Assembly (NCBI RefSeq): GCF_030285785.1
Contig: NZ_CP127247.1
Span: 4,611,501 to 4,675,500, forward strand
Direction of reading: 5' to 3'
From: Parasedimentitalea psychrophila
GTDB taxonomy: Bacteria; Pseudomonadota; Alphaproteobacteria; Rhodobacterales; Rhodobacteraceae
Length of the DNA stretch: 64,000 bases
Part shown: one piece after another, positions 17,877 through 27,381 of the stretch
How positions within the stretch are numbered: position 1 is the stretch's first letter
Layout: each line of letters begins with the position of its first letter
Notes under the pieces: generated by a model
The model's database searches: none
What the model saw: only the letters and a program-made list of their open reading frames with translations
Told to the model about the DNA's origin: nothing
Program-made: the position numbers and the translations under genes

Positions 17877-18794
17877 ATGATGCAGGCTCCTGATGATTTC
17901 AACCCGGTCGCCGGAGTAGCCATTGAACTGGAGCCCGCTTTGCGGCGCATCCTGGCGGCGAACCCCTCCCCGATGACCTATCGCGGCACCAATACCTATT
18001 TGCTTGGGGAAACCGCGCTGGCGGTGATTGATCCGGGCCCGGCCATGCCTGCGCATCTGGCGGCAATTCTGGCGGCGGTTGGTCCTGGCCAGCATATTTC
18101 TCATATCATTGTCACTCACAGCCACCTCGACCACTCGCCCTTGGCGGCGGCGCTGCGTCAAAGCTGCGGTGCGCCGATCTATGCCTTTGGCGATGCCACC
18201 GCCGGCCGCAGCCCGATAATGTCAGAGCTGGACGCGGCTGGCCTGGTGGGCGGAGGCGAAGGCATAGACACTGCCTTCCGCCCGGACATTATTGTCGAGG
18301 ACGGCGCCCTGATCACCGGCGACGGCTGGTCGCTCGAGGTTATCCATACCCCCGGCCATTTGGGCAATCACATTGCACTGGCCTGGCAAGACGCCTGTTT
18401 CACCGCCGATCACGTCATGGGCTGGGCCAGTTCGCTGGTGTCGCCGCCAGATGGGGACCTGAGCCAGTTCATGGCCTCCTGCCACCGCCTGCGCGCCAGG
18501 CCGTGGCGGGTATTCCACCCCGGCCACGGCGCCCCGGTCACTGACCCGGCAGCGCGACTTGACTGGTTGATTGCCCACCGCACCGCCCGAGAACAGGCGG
18601 TGCTGGCCGAACTGGCAAAAAGCCCCGCCACCGCCCGCGACCTCGCCGAAAAAATCTACACAACAACCCCAGCGTCGTTACTGGCCGCAGCAGAGCGTAA
18701 TATTCTGGCGCATCTGATTGATCTGATGGGGAAATCACTGGTGGAGCCGATCGGAAAACTAACCGTCGATGCCACCTTCCGGCCTGCCAAGTAG
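17877..18794 (+). CDS. MBL-fold metallo-hydrolase (LACTB2-like)
   Basis: About 305 residues. The metal-binding THSHLDHS motif lies around residue 78, followed by further His/Asp ligands (GHLGNHIAL, ADHVMGW, FHPGHGAPV). A winged-helix-like C-terminal part (LAELAKSPATARDLAEKIY) matches the LACTB2/RNase-type group. The start ATG 17877 is chosen because GAGG sits just upstream; a longer reading from 17823 lacks a ribosome site and overlaps the divergent kinase promoter. The substrate is unknown: thioester, phosphodiester or RNA are all possible in the family. Confidence 0.86.
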   Translation: MMQAPDDFNPVAGVAIELEPALRRILAANPSPMTYRGTNTYLLGETALAVIDPGPAMPAHLAAILAAVGPGQHISHIIVTHSHLDHSPLAAALRQSCGAPIYAFGDATAGRSPIMSELDAAGLVGGGEGIDTAFRPDIIVEDGALITGDGWSLEVIHTPGHLGNHIALAWQDACFTADHVMGWASSLVSPPDGDLSQFMASCHRLRARPWRVFHPGHGAPVTDPAARLDWLIAHRTAREQAVLAELAKSPATARDLAEKIYTTTPASLLAAAERNILAHLIDLMGKSLVEPIGKLTVDATFRPAK

Positions 18795-18872
18795 GCGGCA
18801 CAAAATAATTTTGGAAATTCTCATTTCTTCTCTGGACGGTCAAGAATCCCGACGCTATATCACACCCACCGT

Positions 18873-18947
18873 TCCGGCGTAGCTCAGCGGTAGAGCAGTT
18901 GACTGTTAATCAATTGGTCGTAGGTTCGATCCCTACCGCCGGAGCCA
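18873..18947 (+). tRNA. tRNA-Asn (anticodon GTT)
   Basis: The acceptor arm TCCGGCG (18873-18879) pairs with CGCCGGA (18937-18943). The D-arm AGCTCAGCGGTAGAGC and the T-arm GGTTCGATCC are standard, and anticodon GTT is at 18905-18907. The CCA end is encoded (18945-18947). Its 3' end is the attachment site of the genomic island that follows. Confidence 0.97.
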
Positions 18948-18950
18948 ATT
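18931..18950 (+). other. Island attachment site (left), in the tRNA-Asn 3' end
   Basis: The 20 bases from CCCTACCGCCGG through the tRNA end plus AATT are repeated exactly at 37891-37910. This is the expected mark of a tyrosine-recombinase element that enters at a tRNA 3' end and rebuilds the gene. Confidence 0.88.
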
Positions 18951-19048
18951 TCCCTTGATTTTGCTATATAGGCAAAGAAACCAAGGGGTATTGGACCCTT
19001 TTGGGACACTAAAGCTGATGAAGCCCTCCCCTCACATACCTGCGGCGT

Positions 19049-19606
19049 TTGGATGCCCTCAAGTACAGAGACTTCTTGCTAAAACGGGCCTCCCCCAACA
19101 GCGTGACCCGCTACGTCAATGTCATCAGAGCAGTGGTGAACCACACAATCGACGAGCGTGGCCTGTCGGTTAGCAACCCTTTCCACAAATTGCAGATCAA
19201 AGGCGCCGGGAATACTGCCGGAGACCGCCTAGGGTTGAAGACAGTAAGCAGCGAGCGACGGCTGCCTATATCTGACCGATTGGTCGAAGCGTTACAGGAG
19301 CATAGAGAGAACAAGCTGGAGGAGGCACCAATTTTTGATCGGTATGGTCGCGACAAAGGAAATACTGCAGCCTCAGCAACGATGATGAAACGCTTCAGGA
19401 AAGTCATCTCTGACCCCAAGAAGGCGTTGCACAGCCTACGGCACAGGAAGAAGGACGACCTGAGAAACACCAGTTGTCCTGAAGAAATCAGCAAAGTGAT
19501 CCTTGGTCACAGCAACAAAGAGGTCGCTGCACGGTACGGAGCTGGGTTCAAAATTGACGTGTTGCGCGACTGGATGGACAAATCCAACCTAGAGAATGGC
19601 CTATGA
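19049..19606 (+). pseudogene. Tyrosine recombinase (integrase) remnant, copy 1
   Basis: The frame encodes 185 residues of a phage-type integrase with SLRHRKKDDLRN (the HxxR-type box region), the GHSN motif and a final ARYG that would carry the nucleophilic tyrosine. The N-terminal DNA-binding domain and probably the first catalytic Arg region are lost; the frame is closed by TGA at 19019 and the first usable start is a TTG. The stop overlaps the next ORF by ATGA. It sits just downstream of tRNA-Asn, as expected for the enzyme that once integrated there. It is unlikely to be active alone. Confidence 0.82.
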
Positions 19607-20940
19607 CACCCTCCGGGAATTCAGGAGCAGCCCCGCTCAAGTCGGATCCAACGACTGACGATATTCCTGCCCGCCCTTTCAACCCACATCGTTGCTGTGC
19701 CTCCACTGCCATGACGGCGCTGGTCCAGGACGTTCTGCGATTCATGGAAGGGTATGAAGCCTACTATAAGAAGCGCAAACGAAGACGGAATGCTGCTGCT
19801 CAAGCCACCTACGAAGCCACAGTTGAAGCTGTTGTGTGTGATTTGGTTCACCGCCAGTTGGAAGTTCTTGGTGGGCAAGTTCATGTCACCCAAAGCCACC
19901 AGATCCTGCGATCGAAATCCCGCTACAAAGATGTGGCGCTTGGCAAGACCCTTTCTGATATCCTGAAGGTAATGTCTGCCGAAGAGATGTCTTTCATCAC
20001 TTTGACAGCGGGAGAACGTAAGTTCACGATCAAAGATCAGGCTTTGAACGTTGCCGTCAGCGGAAAACAGACAGTTCTTGGCTCGGGATCTAGGCTTTTG
20101 CGCCTGATTGAAGGCTCATGCATCACCTTTGCTGACATCGGACGAACACCTGATGAAGAAGTCATTCTGCTGAGAGAGCCTAAACAACGGGACGATAAAC
20201 CCGGAAAACTGGTCGACTATGCGGACACAGAAGAGACCCCTACCCTCAGAGAGCAGGTGCAGGTCATCAACACTTGACTGGAAAAGACAGACGTCTCCTG
20301 CTCCCTCCTGGACATCAACTCTCATAATCGTCGTCTGAAGCGCATATTTAACAACTCTGACTTTGCGCAGGGAGGCAGGCTGTATGGCGGATTCTGGCAA
20401 CTTTTGAAACACTCTGAACGTCTTGAAAACATTATGCTGGGCGAGGAATACGTTGCAGAGCTCGACTACGGCCAGATGGGTCTCATGCTGCTTTATGGAC
20501 TTGAGGGGACAACGCCTCCAGAAGGCGACCTCTACGACCTGTCTGAATTTGGTATCCCGACAAGCTGTCGTCCTGGCGTCAAGAAGGTCATTCAGGCGGC
20601 TATTAACGCCAGTAAACCTCTGGGACGCATGCCCAAGCGAGCCAAGAAAACCATCCCAAAGAGGATATCACTGACTGAAATACTTGAGGCAGTCAGCAAT
20701 AGGCATCCACTTATCGTTCATCGATTTTTTGCAGGGGTTGGCATGCTGCTTATGCGGCAGGAATCAGACATCCTTGTTTCTGTTCTTTTGGCTCTGAAAG
20801 ACAAGAACATACCAGCGCTCCCCGTTCATGATGCTGTGCTTGTGCCTGGGGAGAACGATATTGAGGCTCAGGAGGTCATGATCCGGGTATTCAAAGAGCA
20901 TGTCGACCTGACCCCAGAAGTCAGTATTGAGCACCCCTAA
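19603..20940 (+). pseudogene. Family-A DNA polymerase-like protein, split by an in-frame TGA
   Basis: One continuous frame of 446 codons is interrupted only by TGA at 20275 (codon 225). The second part has three polymerase-like motifs: VAELDYGQMGLML (motif A-like, about 20455), a basic helix GVKKVIQAAINAS (motif B-like, about 20576) and ALPVHDAVLVP (motif C-like, about 20818). It also has GGRLYGGFWQ upstream of motif A. Related hypothetical proteins in rhizobia and roseobacters share this pattern, by my memory of the family. The first 42 codons lie in the duplicated repeat and may not belong to the ancestral gene. Two pieces could be made separately (19603-20277 and a TTG-start piece from 20404), but a broken gene is simpler. 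Polymerase activity is inference. Confidence 0.6.
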
Positions 20941-21239
20941 TAAACCAGGGGAGATATCAGTAAGCTATTAATAATATTACTAAATATTCATAATACAAGA
21001 AGAAGTATGCTTAATGAATAAGGTTACCCCTAACCCCACCTCATATATGGGACCCGTATGGGTTGTGACGCCTATCTAGCGGTGAAAAGCAGTCATTAGT
21101 CGTGATCATATGCAATGAGCAAAGTACGAAGGCCCCGATCTTTGCTCTGATCGATCCGACTGGTACTTTCTGCCCAATGCAGACCTTTGCGGAAAACGCG
21201 TCTAACGGCAGGTTCCAGCTGTGGTTTCAATGGGTCGTC
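20941..21239. other. Intergenic stretch without a gene
   Basis: AT-rich sequence near 20965-21000 followed by unrecognised sequence. No ORF with a believable start was found on either strand. The stretch ends at the left boundary of the IS30-like remnant. Confidence 0.5.
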
Positions 21240-21545
21240 GCAACACTCTAATCTTTTAAGAAAGATGGAGTGTATTGAATGAAGTATCGCACACGGACGT
21301 TTTATACGGACAAACAGAAGTCCGAGATGTGGGATCGCTGGCAACGCGGTGAGTCAATGAGTTCGATTGGACGTCACTTCAATCGTGCGTCGTCTTCGAT
21401 TTTCCCTCATTTGGCGCGAACGGGTGGGATCCGGCCCCTGATCGCACGCGGTAGCGATGGACCTTGAGCCTCATTGAACGGGAGGAGATTTCCCGTGGGC
21501 TTGTCGCAAAGCAGTCATTTCTCACATCAAATCCCCTGTCATTGC
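21240..21545 (+). mobile_element. IS30-family transposase remnant
   Basis: The frame from ATG 21279 encodes 62 residues starting MKYRTRTFYTDKQKSEMWDR and containing GESMSSIGRHFNRASSSI, the N-terminal helix-turn-helix of IS30 transposases. After a shift, LIEREEISRGLVAKQS follows at about 21470-21515, which is the next part of the same family. The DDE domain is absent. The sequence just upstream (CGTCGCAACACTC, about 21237) resembles the left end of such elements. No right end was found. Confidence 0.72.
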
Positions 21546-21722
21546 GCGGGCAAATCGCCAGCCTCGCGCAACAAATGACAGGTCAGATTACGCCAAAACA
21601 GAGGGGGTTCCTTTGGGGCTTATTGCAGATATCGGCCTTTGATACTTTTCGCGCCAATGCCACTAGGCGCGAACTATCTCTTACAGAGGCAAACCAACAC
21701 AGGCCTATCTGACCTAAGTGAT

Positions 21723-22637
21723 TTACGCTGACCCGCTTGTTTGTTTTTTTACATCCCACGAAACGGATGCAAAAAGTGTCTCTTTCGCATGAGTAAGGTG
21801 TTCACGAAAGGCAGCCTCAGTCTTATCGAGATCGCCTGTTTCAAGAGCTGCGATGATTTTCAAGTGCTGCTCTGCCGCGTCGTGGTTGCGCTCCATCTCG
21901 TCGATCTTGTTCCAACGGTAATGGTAGTGAAAAACCAGAGAAACCAACTCAAAAAAATCGCGCACGAACCTGTTTCCAAATCCGTCGATCCAAATACGAT
22001 GGAATTTTTCATCGAGACGCGGAAATTGTAAAAAGTCCCGCTCCATATTTTGTAACAGCAGAGTGTGTTCGGGTTTCAGGCAGATTGCCTTGTGGTGTTC
22101 ATCTGGTCCTGCACCCAAAAACTGTAAGAATGCCTGATGTTCAAACATCTCTCGAACCGTAAATAGCTCTTCCGCGAAGTCACGGGTAAATCCATTCAAA
22201 ATCCAATGCCGATTAGGCTTCTTTTCGATCAAACCAAAGCGCGAAAATCGTATCAGGAATTCGCGAACAACAGTCGAGTTGACTTCAAAGTGCTTGGCCA
22301 ATTCGCTCTCAATAATTGCTTCACCAGGTACCAGTTCACCTGCAAAAATGTATTCCATAAAGAGTGATGACAGCCGTTCAACGTTAGAAGCCGTTTCTTC
22401 TTCAGGGAAATATTCATTAGCCTTAGGTTTACGCAGAACCGTTTTGGAACGACCGGTCCATCGGATGATATTTGCCGCCTGCAAACCGTTCAGAATGCCC
22501 CGCACAGTGGTCCGGCTAACATCCCATCTACGTGACAACGCAGTTTCAGTTGGTAAGTCGCCCCCAAGCTCAGTTTCACAGACCAGGTCCAAAGCACGAT
22601 TATAGCCTTGGTTGTAGGTGCTGCTAGTTCGAGACAT
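21723..22637 (-). CDS. GntR-family regulator with two winged-helix parts and an FCD domain
   Basis: The 304-residue protein has two GntR-like winged helices. The first (residues about 5-70) holds LPTETALSRRWDVSRTTVRG. The second (about 88-150) holds ESELAKHFEVNSTVVREFL and EKKPN. A C-terminal FCD-type helical effector domain (about 155-290) has FTVREMFEHQAF, metal-site-like histidines (DEKFHRIW, NHDAAEQHLKII) and REHLTHAKE. Normal FadR-subfamily members carry one winged helix. The gene follows the SDR of the catabolic block on the same strand after 160 bases and is the best candidate to control it, with a sugar acid as ligand. Confidence 0.85.
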   Translation of the reverse strand: MSRTSSTYNQGYNRALDLVCETELGGDLPTETALSRRWDVSRTTVRGILNGLQAANIIRWTGRSKTVLRKPKANEYFPEEETASNVERLSSLFMEYIFAGELVPGEAIIESELAKHFEVNSTVVREFLIRFSRFGLIEKKPNRHWILNGFTRDFAEELFTVREMFEHQAFLQFLGAGPDEHHKAICLKPEHTLLLQNMERDFLQFPRLDEKFHRIWIDGFGNRFVRDFFELVSLVFHYHYRWNKIDEMERNHDAAEQHLKIIAALETGDLDKTEAAFREHLTHAKETLFASVSWDVKKQTSGSA

Positions 22638-22797
22638 CTTCTAAAGCTCCCACTGGTTGTTCTGATCGAAATTCACGTAACGGTGTTTCGGCGTCCGTAG
22701 TAGCAAGTCTTAGGTTTGCATTCGACCCGAATTTCTAAAAGTGTCATGACCCGTCAACCAATCCAAGGCGTCTTTGCCGATCGACGCTTGGCTGCAT

Positions 22798-23553
22798 CTA
22801 AAACCCTGTCGCACCTCCGCCGTCTACTAGCACGACCTGTCCGTTGATATAGCGTGCTGCTGGCGAGGCCAAGAAGGCGCAGCACCAGCCGATATCCTCA
22901 GGTTGCCCAAGATGGCCCATAGGAATTCGGCTCATGATTTTTTGTTGCCGGGCAGGATCACCTTTGGTCGCATTACGGTAGATATCAGTGTCAATCCAAC
23001 CCGGGGCCACGCCGTTTACGCGAATACCACGCGCAGCAAATTCAGCCGAAAGCCCCCGCACTACTCCGTTGATCGCTGTTTTCGAAATTGTATAGCCAGA
23101 GACCATAGGTTGACCGATATAAGCCGTCATCGACGAAAGGAATTGCACTGTGCCGCCCCGCTCTTCGGCCAGCATCCGACGGATTACGTGTCGGCTCAAC
23201 TCAAGCGCACCACGTACATGAACGTCGAAGACCTGATCAAAATCAGCCATCGTCTGGTCTTCAAATGGTTTTTTAAGGGTATTTCCAGCGTTGTTCACAA
23301 GGATATCAACGGGTCCCAAGTCAGCCTCAAAGGCGGCAATGGCGTCCATTTGGGTCAAGTCGCAGGGCGCAATCTCGCAGCCGTGCCCGATTTCCTCGGC
23401 AGCCGCTTTCAACACGTTTTCGCGACGTCCCGCGATCGCGACATTGGCGCCGCTCTGCGCAAGGCAAGATGCGATAGCGCGGCCCAAGCCAGTGCCTCCG
23501 CCAGTGACCAAGGCCCGCTTGCCTTCAAGTCCGTAAATGTCGCTCAGGCTCAT
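22798..23553 (-). CDS. SDR-family oxidoreductase (gluconate 5-dehydrogenase/KduD-like)
   Basis: The 251-residue short-chain dehydrogenase has the cofactor motif TGGGTGLGRAI (about residue 18), NNAGN (about 85), the catalytic Ser in FLSSMTAY and the YTISKTA box with Tyr and Lys (about 150-155). It resembles enzymes that oxidise or reduce keto groups of sugar acids. It overlaps the zinc dehydrogenase gene by four bases (ATGA). In the proposed route it would be a tagaturonate-type reductase; in an L-fucose-type route it would be a 2-keto-3-deoxy-sugar-acid dehydrogenase. The family is secure, the substrate is inferred. Confidence 0.88.
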   Translation of the reverse strand: MSLSDIYGLEGKRALVTGGGTGLGRAIASCLAQSGANVAIAGRRENVLKAAAEEIGHGCEIAPCDLTQMDAIAAFEADLGPVDILVNNAGNTLKKPFEDQTMADFDQVFDVHVRGALELSRHVIRRMLAEERGGTVQFLSSMTAYIGQPMVSGYTISKTAINGVVRGLSAEFAARGIRVNGVAPGWIDTDIYRNATKGDPARQQKIMSRIPMGHLGQPEDIGWCCAFLASPAARYINGQVVLVDGGGATGF

Positions 23554-24581
23554 GAATTGGCTCCCATATCGATCATAATCTTAAAAGTCTCGTTGCGGTG
23601 GGCGTTCCAATAGTCCAGTGCCTGATCGGCGTTAGACCATGGAAAAACTTTGGAGATCAGCTTGTCCGCGACCTGCGGTTGCCCTTGGAGATAGTCGATC
23701 ACAGCCTCAAAATCCGCGCGTGTCGCGTTGCGCGATCCACAGATGTCCAATTCCTTGAGGTTGAACAGCGTCGTGTCATAGCTGACCTCGGCCTTGGCGT
23801 AGCCCACATAGACCACGCGGCCGGAAAATGGAGCAAGGTCGATGGCAGAGCGGAACGTGGCAGGCAACCCAACCGCCTCGATAACGACGTCCGGGCCAGC
23901 GCCTCCCGTGAGGTCGTCCAGCCGTGCCGCGATATCCTCGTCGTTGGGATTGATGATGGCCTCTACGCCGAGGCCTTTAAGCGTCTCGCTTTTGCTGGGG
24001 GAAACTTCACTGACGATCGTGCGCGCACCCATGGCCTGTGCGCCCAAAATGGCACCGACGCCGATCATACCACCGCCCAAAACGAGCACCGTATCTTCGG
24101 CAGACACCCGCCCCCGCGCCACAGCATGGAAACCCACCGAAAGGGGTTCAACCAGTGCCAAATAGTTCGGCGGCAAGGTGTCGTTCAGGATCAAACGGTC
24201 CGCCTTAAGTACGATTTGGCTGCATAAGCCACCGTCTTGTTGCACACCCAGTGTTTTGTTGAATTGGCAGGCATTGACCCGCCCTTTTCTGCAGGACGCG
24301 CAGGTGCCGCAGGTCGTATAAGGAATGACAATAGCTCGTTTTCCGATGGCTAAATCCTCAGAAACGCCTGGACCGCGCGCAGCAATTGCCCCTCCGATCT
24401 CATGACCCGGAATACGGGGCAATTGAACCAAAGGATTAAGCCCGTTGTATGTGTTCAGATCGCTGCCACACAGTCCGACGTAATGGACATCCAGCAGCAC
24501 ATCACCAGCTCCAAGAGTGGGCGCGAGATCACCTTCGCGGAATTCAGAATGTCCGATTTTGTCGATGACGAGAGATTGCAT
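23550..24581 (-). CDS. Zinc-dependent medium-chain dehydrogenase (LgoD/sorbitol dehydrogenase-like)
   Basis: The 343-residue MDR protein has the catalytic zinc ligands in GLCGSDLN (about residue 38) and PGHEIGG (about 60), the structural zinc cysteines in TTCGTCASCRKGRVNAC (about 90-107), a catalytic Glu in VEPLSVGFHA and the Rossmann motif VLGGGMIGVGAI (about 168). It resembles L-galactonate 5-dehydrogenase and polyol dehydrogenases. It lies between the binding-protein gene and the SDR on the minus strand. A role in oxidising an aldonate such as L-galactonate to a keto-acid fits the context. Confidence 0.85.
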   Translation of the reverse strand: MQSLVIDKIGHSEFREGDLAPTLGAGDVLLDVHYVGLCGSDLNTYNGLNPLVQLPRIPGHEIGGAIAARGPGVSEDLAIGKRAIVIPYTTCGTCASCRKGRVNACQFNKTLGVQQDGGLCSQIVLKADRLILNDTLPPNYLALVEPLSVGFHAVARGRVSAEDTVLVLGGGMIGVGAILGAQAMGARTIVSEVSPSKSETLKGLGVEAIINPNDEDIAARLDDLTGGAGPDVVIEAVGLPATFRSAIDLAPFSGRVVYVGYAKAEVSYDTTLFNLKELDICGSRNATRADFEAVIDYLQGQPQVADKLISKVFPWSNADQALDYWNAHRNETFKIMIDMGANS

Positions 24582-24642
24582 TATTGGGCTTTCATGTTTG
24601 AGGTTTGACAGGCAGGCGTGTGCCCGCCTGTCAGATGTTGTG

Positions 24643-25554
24643 TTATTGGAACTCAGCGACGTTATCGGCTGTGATCAAAATACCGGCGATTGGCACCAGA
24701 GCGGGCGCTTCTTCGCCTTTGATGAGGTTAAGAAGGTTTTGGACCGACTGAACGCCCATTTGGGTGTTGTCCTGCTTGATTGTCGCGGACTGTTCACCTT
24801 CTGAGATTGCGACCAAATTTGCAGGGTTGCCATCGAAACCGACAATCACGAGATCATCAAGTTTGCCAAGCGCATCAGCTGCGGACACAGCAGCAAGCGC
24901 ACCCGGATCCCAAGCCGAGAAGATGGCTTTGATGTCTGGGTTAGACTGCAAGAAGTTTGTGGTCGTCTCAAACGCACAGGCATCTTGCCAATCACAGATC
25001 TGGAAGATGACTTCGTGACCAGCGGCTTCAGCAGCGATCAAAACGCCATCACGACGTGCATTGCCTGTTTGGTGCCCAGCGGAACCGCCAAGGATCAGAA
25101 CCGTGCCTTCGCCGCCAAGCTCGCCGACAATGTAGTCGCCTGCAATACTAGCAGCCGCAAGGTTGTCAGTCTGCACCAGGCTCGCGACATGTGAATGGTC
25201 GATACCCGTGTCCACGGCCACAACAGGGATGCCAGCTGTCGCTGCATTGTCGAGCGATGAGTCGAACGCGCGGTTGTCGACTGAGCCGATGATGATACCG
25301 TCAACGCCCATGTCGATGGCGCGATCAACGGCATCTTTTTGGGCGGCGGCGTCAGGGGACGACGCGGTCATATCGATGAATTCAACACCTTGGCGTTCTG
25401 CCTCTTCACTGGCAGCGTTCGCAACGCCGATCCAGAACGTGTTGTCTGTCGAATAGCCCGTGTATGCGATACGCAGATCTGCGGCGATGGCAGCACTGCT
25501 CATGCCAAGCACCAGAGCGGCGGCCGTTGCGGCGGTTTTAAGTTTAATAGTCAT
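24643..25554 (-). CDS. Sugar ABC transporter substrate-binding protein (RbsB/CUT2 type)
   Basis: The 303-residue periplasmic protein begins with a signal peptide (KTAATAAALVLGMSSAAIAA, cut before DLRIAYTG). The peripheral-binding fold is shown by VDGIIIGSVDN, VVAVDTGIDHS and VIVGFDGNPANL near the ends of the domains. It feeds the permease and ATPase encoded upstream on the same strand. CUT2 receptors bind monosaccharides such as ribose, fucose or galactose; the present ligand is likely the sugar degraded by the block. The gap to the permease gene is 58 bases. Confidence 0.9.
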   Translation of the reverse strand: MTIKLKTAATAAALVLGMSSAAIAADLRIAYTGYSTDNTFWIGVANAASEEAERQGVEFIDMTASSPDAAAQKDAVDRAIDMGVDGIIIGSVDNRAFDSSLDNAATAGIPVVAVDTGIDHSHVASLVQTDNLAAASIAGDYIVGELGGEGTVLILGGSAGHQTGNARRDGVLIAAEAAGHEVIFQICDWQDACAFETTTNFLQSNPDIKAIFSAWDPGALAAVSAADALGKLDDLVIVGFDGNPANLVAISEGEQSATIKQDNTQMGVQSVQNLLNLIKGEEAPALVPIAGILITADNVAEFQ

Positions 25555-25612
25555 TTAGTCCTCCCAGTTTAAGAATTGGCCCGTTTTGAGCCTGTTATTG
25601 CGCAGTGAAAGA

Positions 25613-26602
25613 TCACCGTGCCGATCGTCGCCAGACATCCCAGTAGACAGCCATGATGATAATCGCCCCGATTGCGATGCGCTGGTATGAAGTGCCGATG
25701 CCCATATATGACAGACCGACAATGATGGTTTGCATGATGAGCATGCCCAAAAGCGTCTTACCGACGCCGCCCCGTCCGCCGAACAGGCTGGTGCCGCCGA
25801 TAACAACCGCAGCGATGGCATAAAGCTCATAGCTTTGACCGCGTGCGGGCATGGCGAAGTTCAGCTTTGACACTTCGATGACGGCAGCGAGACCTGCCAA
25901 AAGACCGCCAAGCATGTAATAATAAATCCGGCTTTTCGCGATGGGAACGCCCGACAAGCGGGCAACTTCTTCGTTGCCACCAATGGCAAAGGCACGGCTG
26001 CCCAAACGTGTTTTGGTCAGGAACAATCCGGTCAGAATTGCCGCGCCAAACATGATGATCACCGGTGTGACATTGCCAGTCCCCAAAAACCTGAAGGCGT
26101 CTGGAAAGCGCGACAAATCACGGCCGCTGGCCAGAATTTCTGCAACGCCCTTGTAGGCCGTCAAGCCGCCCAAAGTGACGATAAACGCAGGCACCTTGGT
26201 GACAACCTGAATGGCACCATTCAGCGCGCCTAGCCCCGCGCCAATCAACAGCCCCAAACCGACGGCTGCAACTGGGCTCAAGCCCCATTCTGCCAAGAAT
26301 ATACCGACCGCGACGCCCACCACCGCAAAGATAGATCCTACCGACAGATCAAGCCCACCAGAGATCAGAACAATCGTTGTCCCGCATGCCAGAATGGCGA
26401 GAATAGAGGCCTGGCCGAAGATTGACAGCAACGTGTCTAAGCTGCGAAACGGCGGCGACATGACAAAGAAGAAAGTGTAGATAATGGCCAGTGCAGCAAC
26501 CACCTGCCAAATCTGCATAAAGCTGTGCTTGAGCAGATCAAAGCTGCTTGCTGCGCTGCCGGGGCTGGACACGGACGTCGAGCTGTTTTGAACCTGGCTC
26601 AT
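25613..26602 (-). CDS. Sugar ABC transporter permease (RbsC/CUT2 type)
   Basis: The 329-residue inner-membrane protein has eight or more hydrophobic segments and the CUT2 hallmarks GGLDLSVGSIFAV (about residue 105) and AIGGNEEVARLSGVPI (about 230). It overlaps the ATPase gene by four bases. It forms the channel through which the sugar passes, with the ATPase subunit on the cytoplasmic side. Confidence 0.92.
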   Translation of the reverse strand: MSQVQNSSTSVSSPGSAASSFDLLKHSFMQIWQVVAALAIIYTFFFVMSPPFRSLDTLLSIFGQASILAILACGTTIVLISGGLDLSVGSIFAVVGVAVGIFLAEWGLSPVAAVGLGLLIGAGLGALNGAIQVVTKVPAFIVTLGGLTAYKGVAEILASGRDLSRFPDAFRFLGTGNVTPVIIMFGAAILTGLFLTKTRLGSRAFAIGGNEEVARLSGVPIAKSRIYYYMLGGLLAGLAAVIEVSKLNFAMPARGQSYELYAIAAVVIGGTSLFGGRGGVGKTLLGMLIMQTIIVGLSYMGIGTSYQRIAIGAIIIMAVYWDVWRRSAR

Positions 26603-27381
26603 GCTTTGACCTCCGCAGCGGCGGCGCCGGTGATCAGGCCCACAAGCGTGTCGCCATCCACATCTTTCACATCGCGCTCGGCCACCAACCGGCCAAGGCG
26701 CAACACCATCACGCGGTCGCAGTAATTCAAGACATGCTCCATATTGTGAGTGATCATAATGACCGAAAGCCCGTGGTCTTTGAGCGACCGGACAAGGTCC
26801 ATCGCCATTTTGCTTTCGCGCACCCCGAGGGCTGCAGTCGGCTCATCCAGAATGGCGATACGTTTGCCAAACAGGACAGTTTTGGACAGGGCTACAGCCT
26901 GTCGCTGCCCCCCCGAAAACGCTTGCGCGTCACGGTAGATGTCGGCAATGCGCACATCCAGCTTGGCAAAAAGATCGCGAATTTCTGCATCCATCTTCTT
27001 AAAGTCGAGGACGCCAAAAACTCGGCCGAGCCAGTCGGACCGCACGATCTCGCGACCCAAATACACGTTCTTTGTGATCGAGATTTCGTTCACCAGCGCA
27101 AGATCCTGGTAGACCGTCTCAATGCCGGCGGCTTTCGCATCAGAAGGGCTATCGATTTGCAACTCCTGCCCGTCGAACCGGATCACTCCGGACGTGCGCG
27201 GAATCGCACCCGTCAGCGCCTTGATCAGCGTCGACTTTCCGGCACCATTGTCCCCTACGACAGCAAGCACTTCGCCCTCATAGAGTGTCAGATTGACGTC
27301 ATCCAATGCGACGACGCCTCCGTAGTGCTTTGATATGCCCTGTGCTTCTAGCACCGGTTGGGCTTGTCTCGTGTTTGTCAT
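26599..27381 (-). CDS. Sugar ABC transporter ATP-binding protein, single-domain
   Basis: Starting at ATG 27381, which has a strong GGGGGAAAGC site, the protein is 260 residues. It has Walker A VGDNGAGKSTLIKAL (about residue 39), the signature FSGGQRQAVALSK, Walker B IAILDEPTAALG and the switch histidine in VIMITHNMEHV. It is half the length of RbsA, which has two fused ATPase domains, so it must act as a homodimer, as in FrcA-like systems. It is first in the minus-strand transcription unit of the block. Confidence 0.92.
   Translation of the reverse strand: MTNTRQAQPVLEAQGISKHYGGVVALDDVNLTLYEGEVLAVVGDNGAGKSTLIKALTGAIPRTSGVIRFDGQELQIDSPSDAKAAGIETVYQDLALVNEISITKNVYLGREIVRSDWLGRVFGVLDFKKMDAEIRDLFAKLDVRIADIYRDAQAFSGGQRQAVALSKTVLFGKRIAILDEPTAALGVRESKMAMDLVRSLKDHGLSVIMITHNMEHVLNYCDRVMVLRLGRLVAERDVKDVDGDTLVGLITGAAAAEVKA

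Larger units (their letters stand above)
18931..19728 (+). repeat. 798-bp direct repeat, copy 1
   Basis: Aligned without gaps at a constant offset of 18,960 bases to 37891-38688, with only scattered substitutions. It covers the attachment site, the integrase remnant and the first 42 codons of the ORF that starts at 19603. Homology stops abruptly after TGGTCCAG. Confidence 0.9.
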
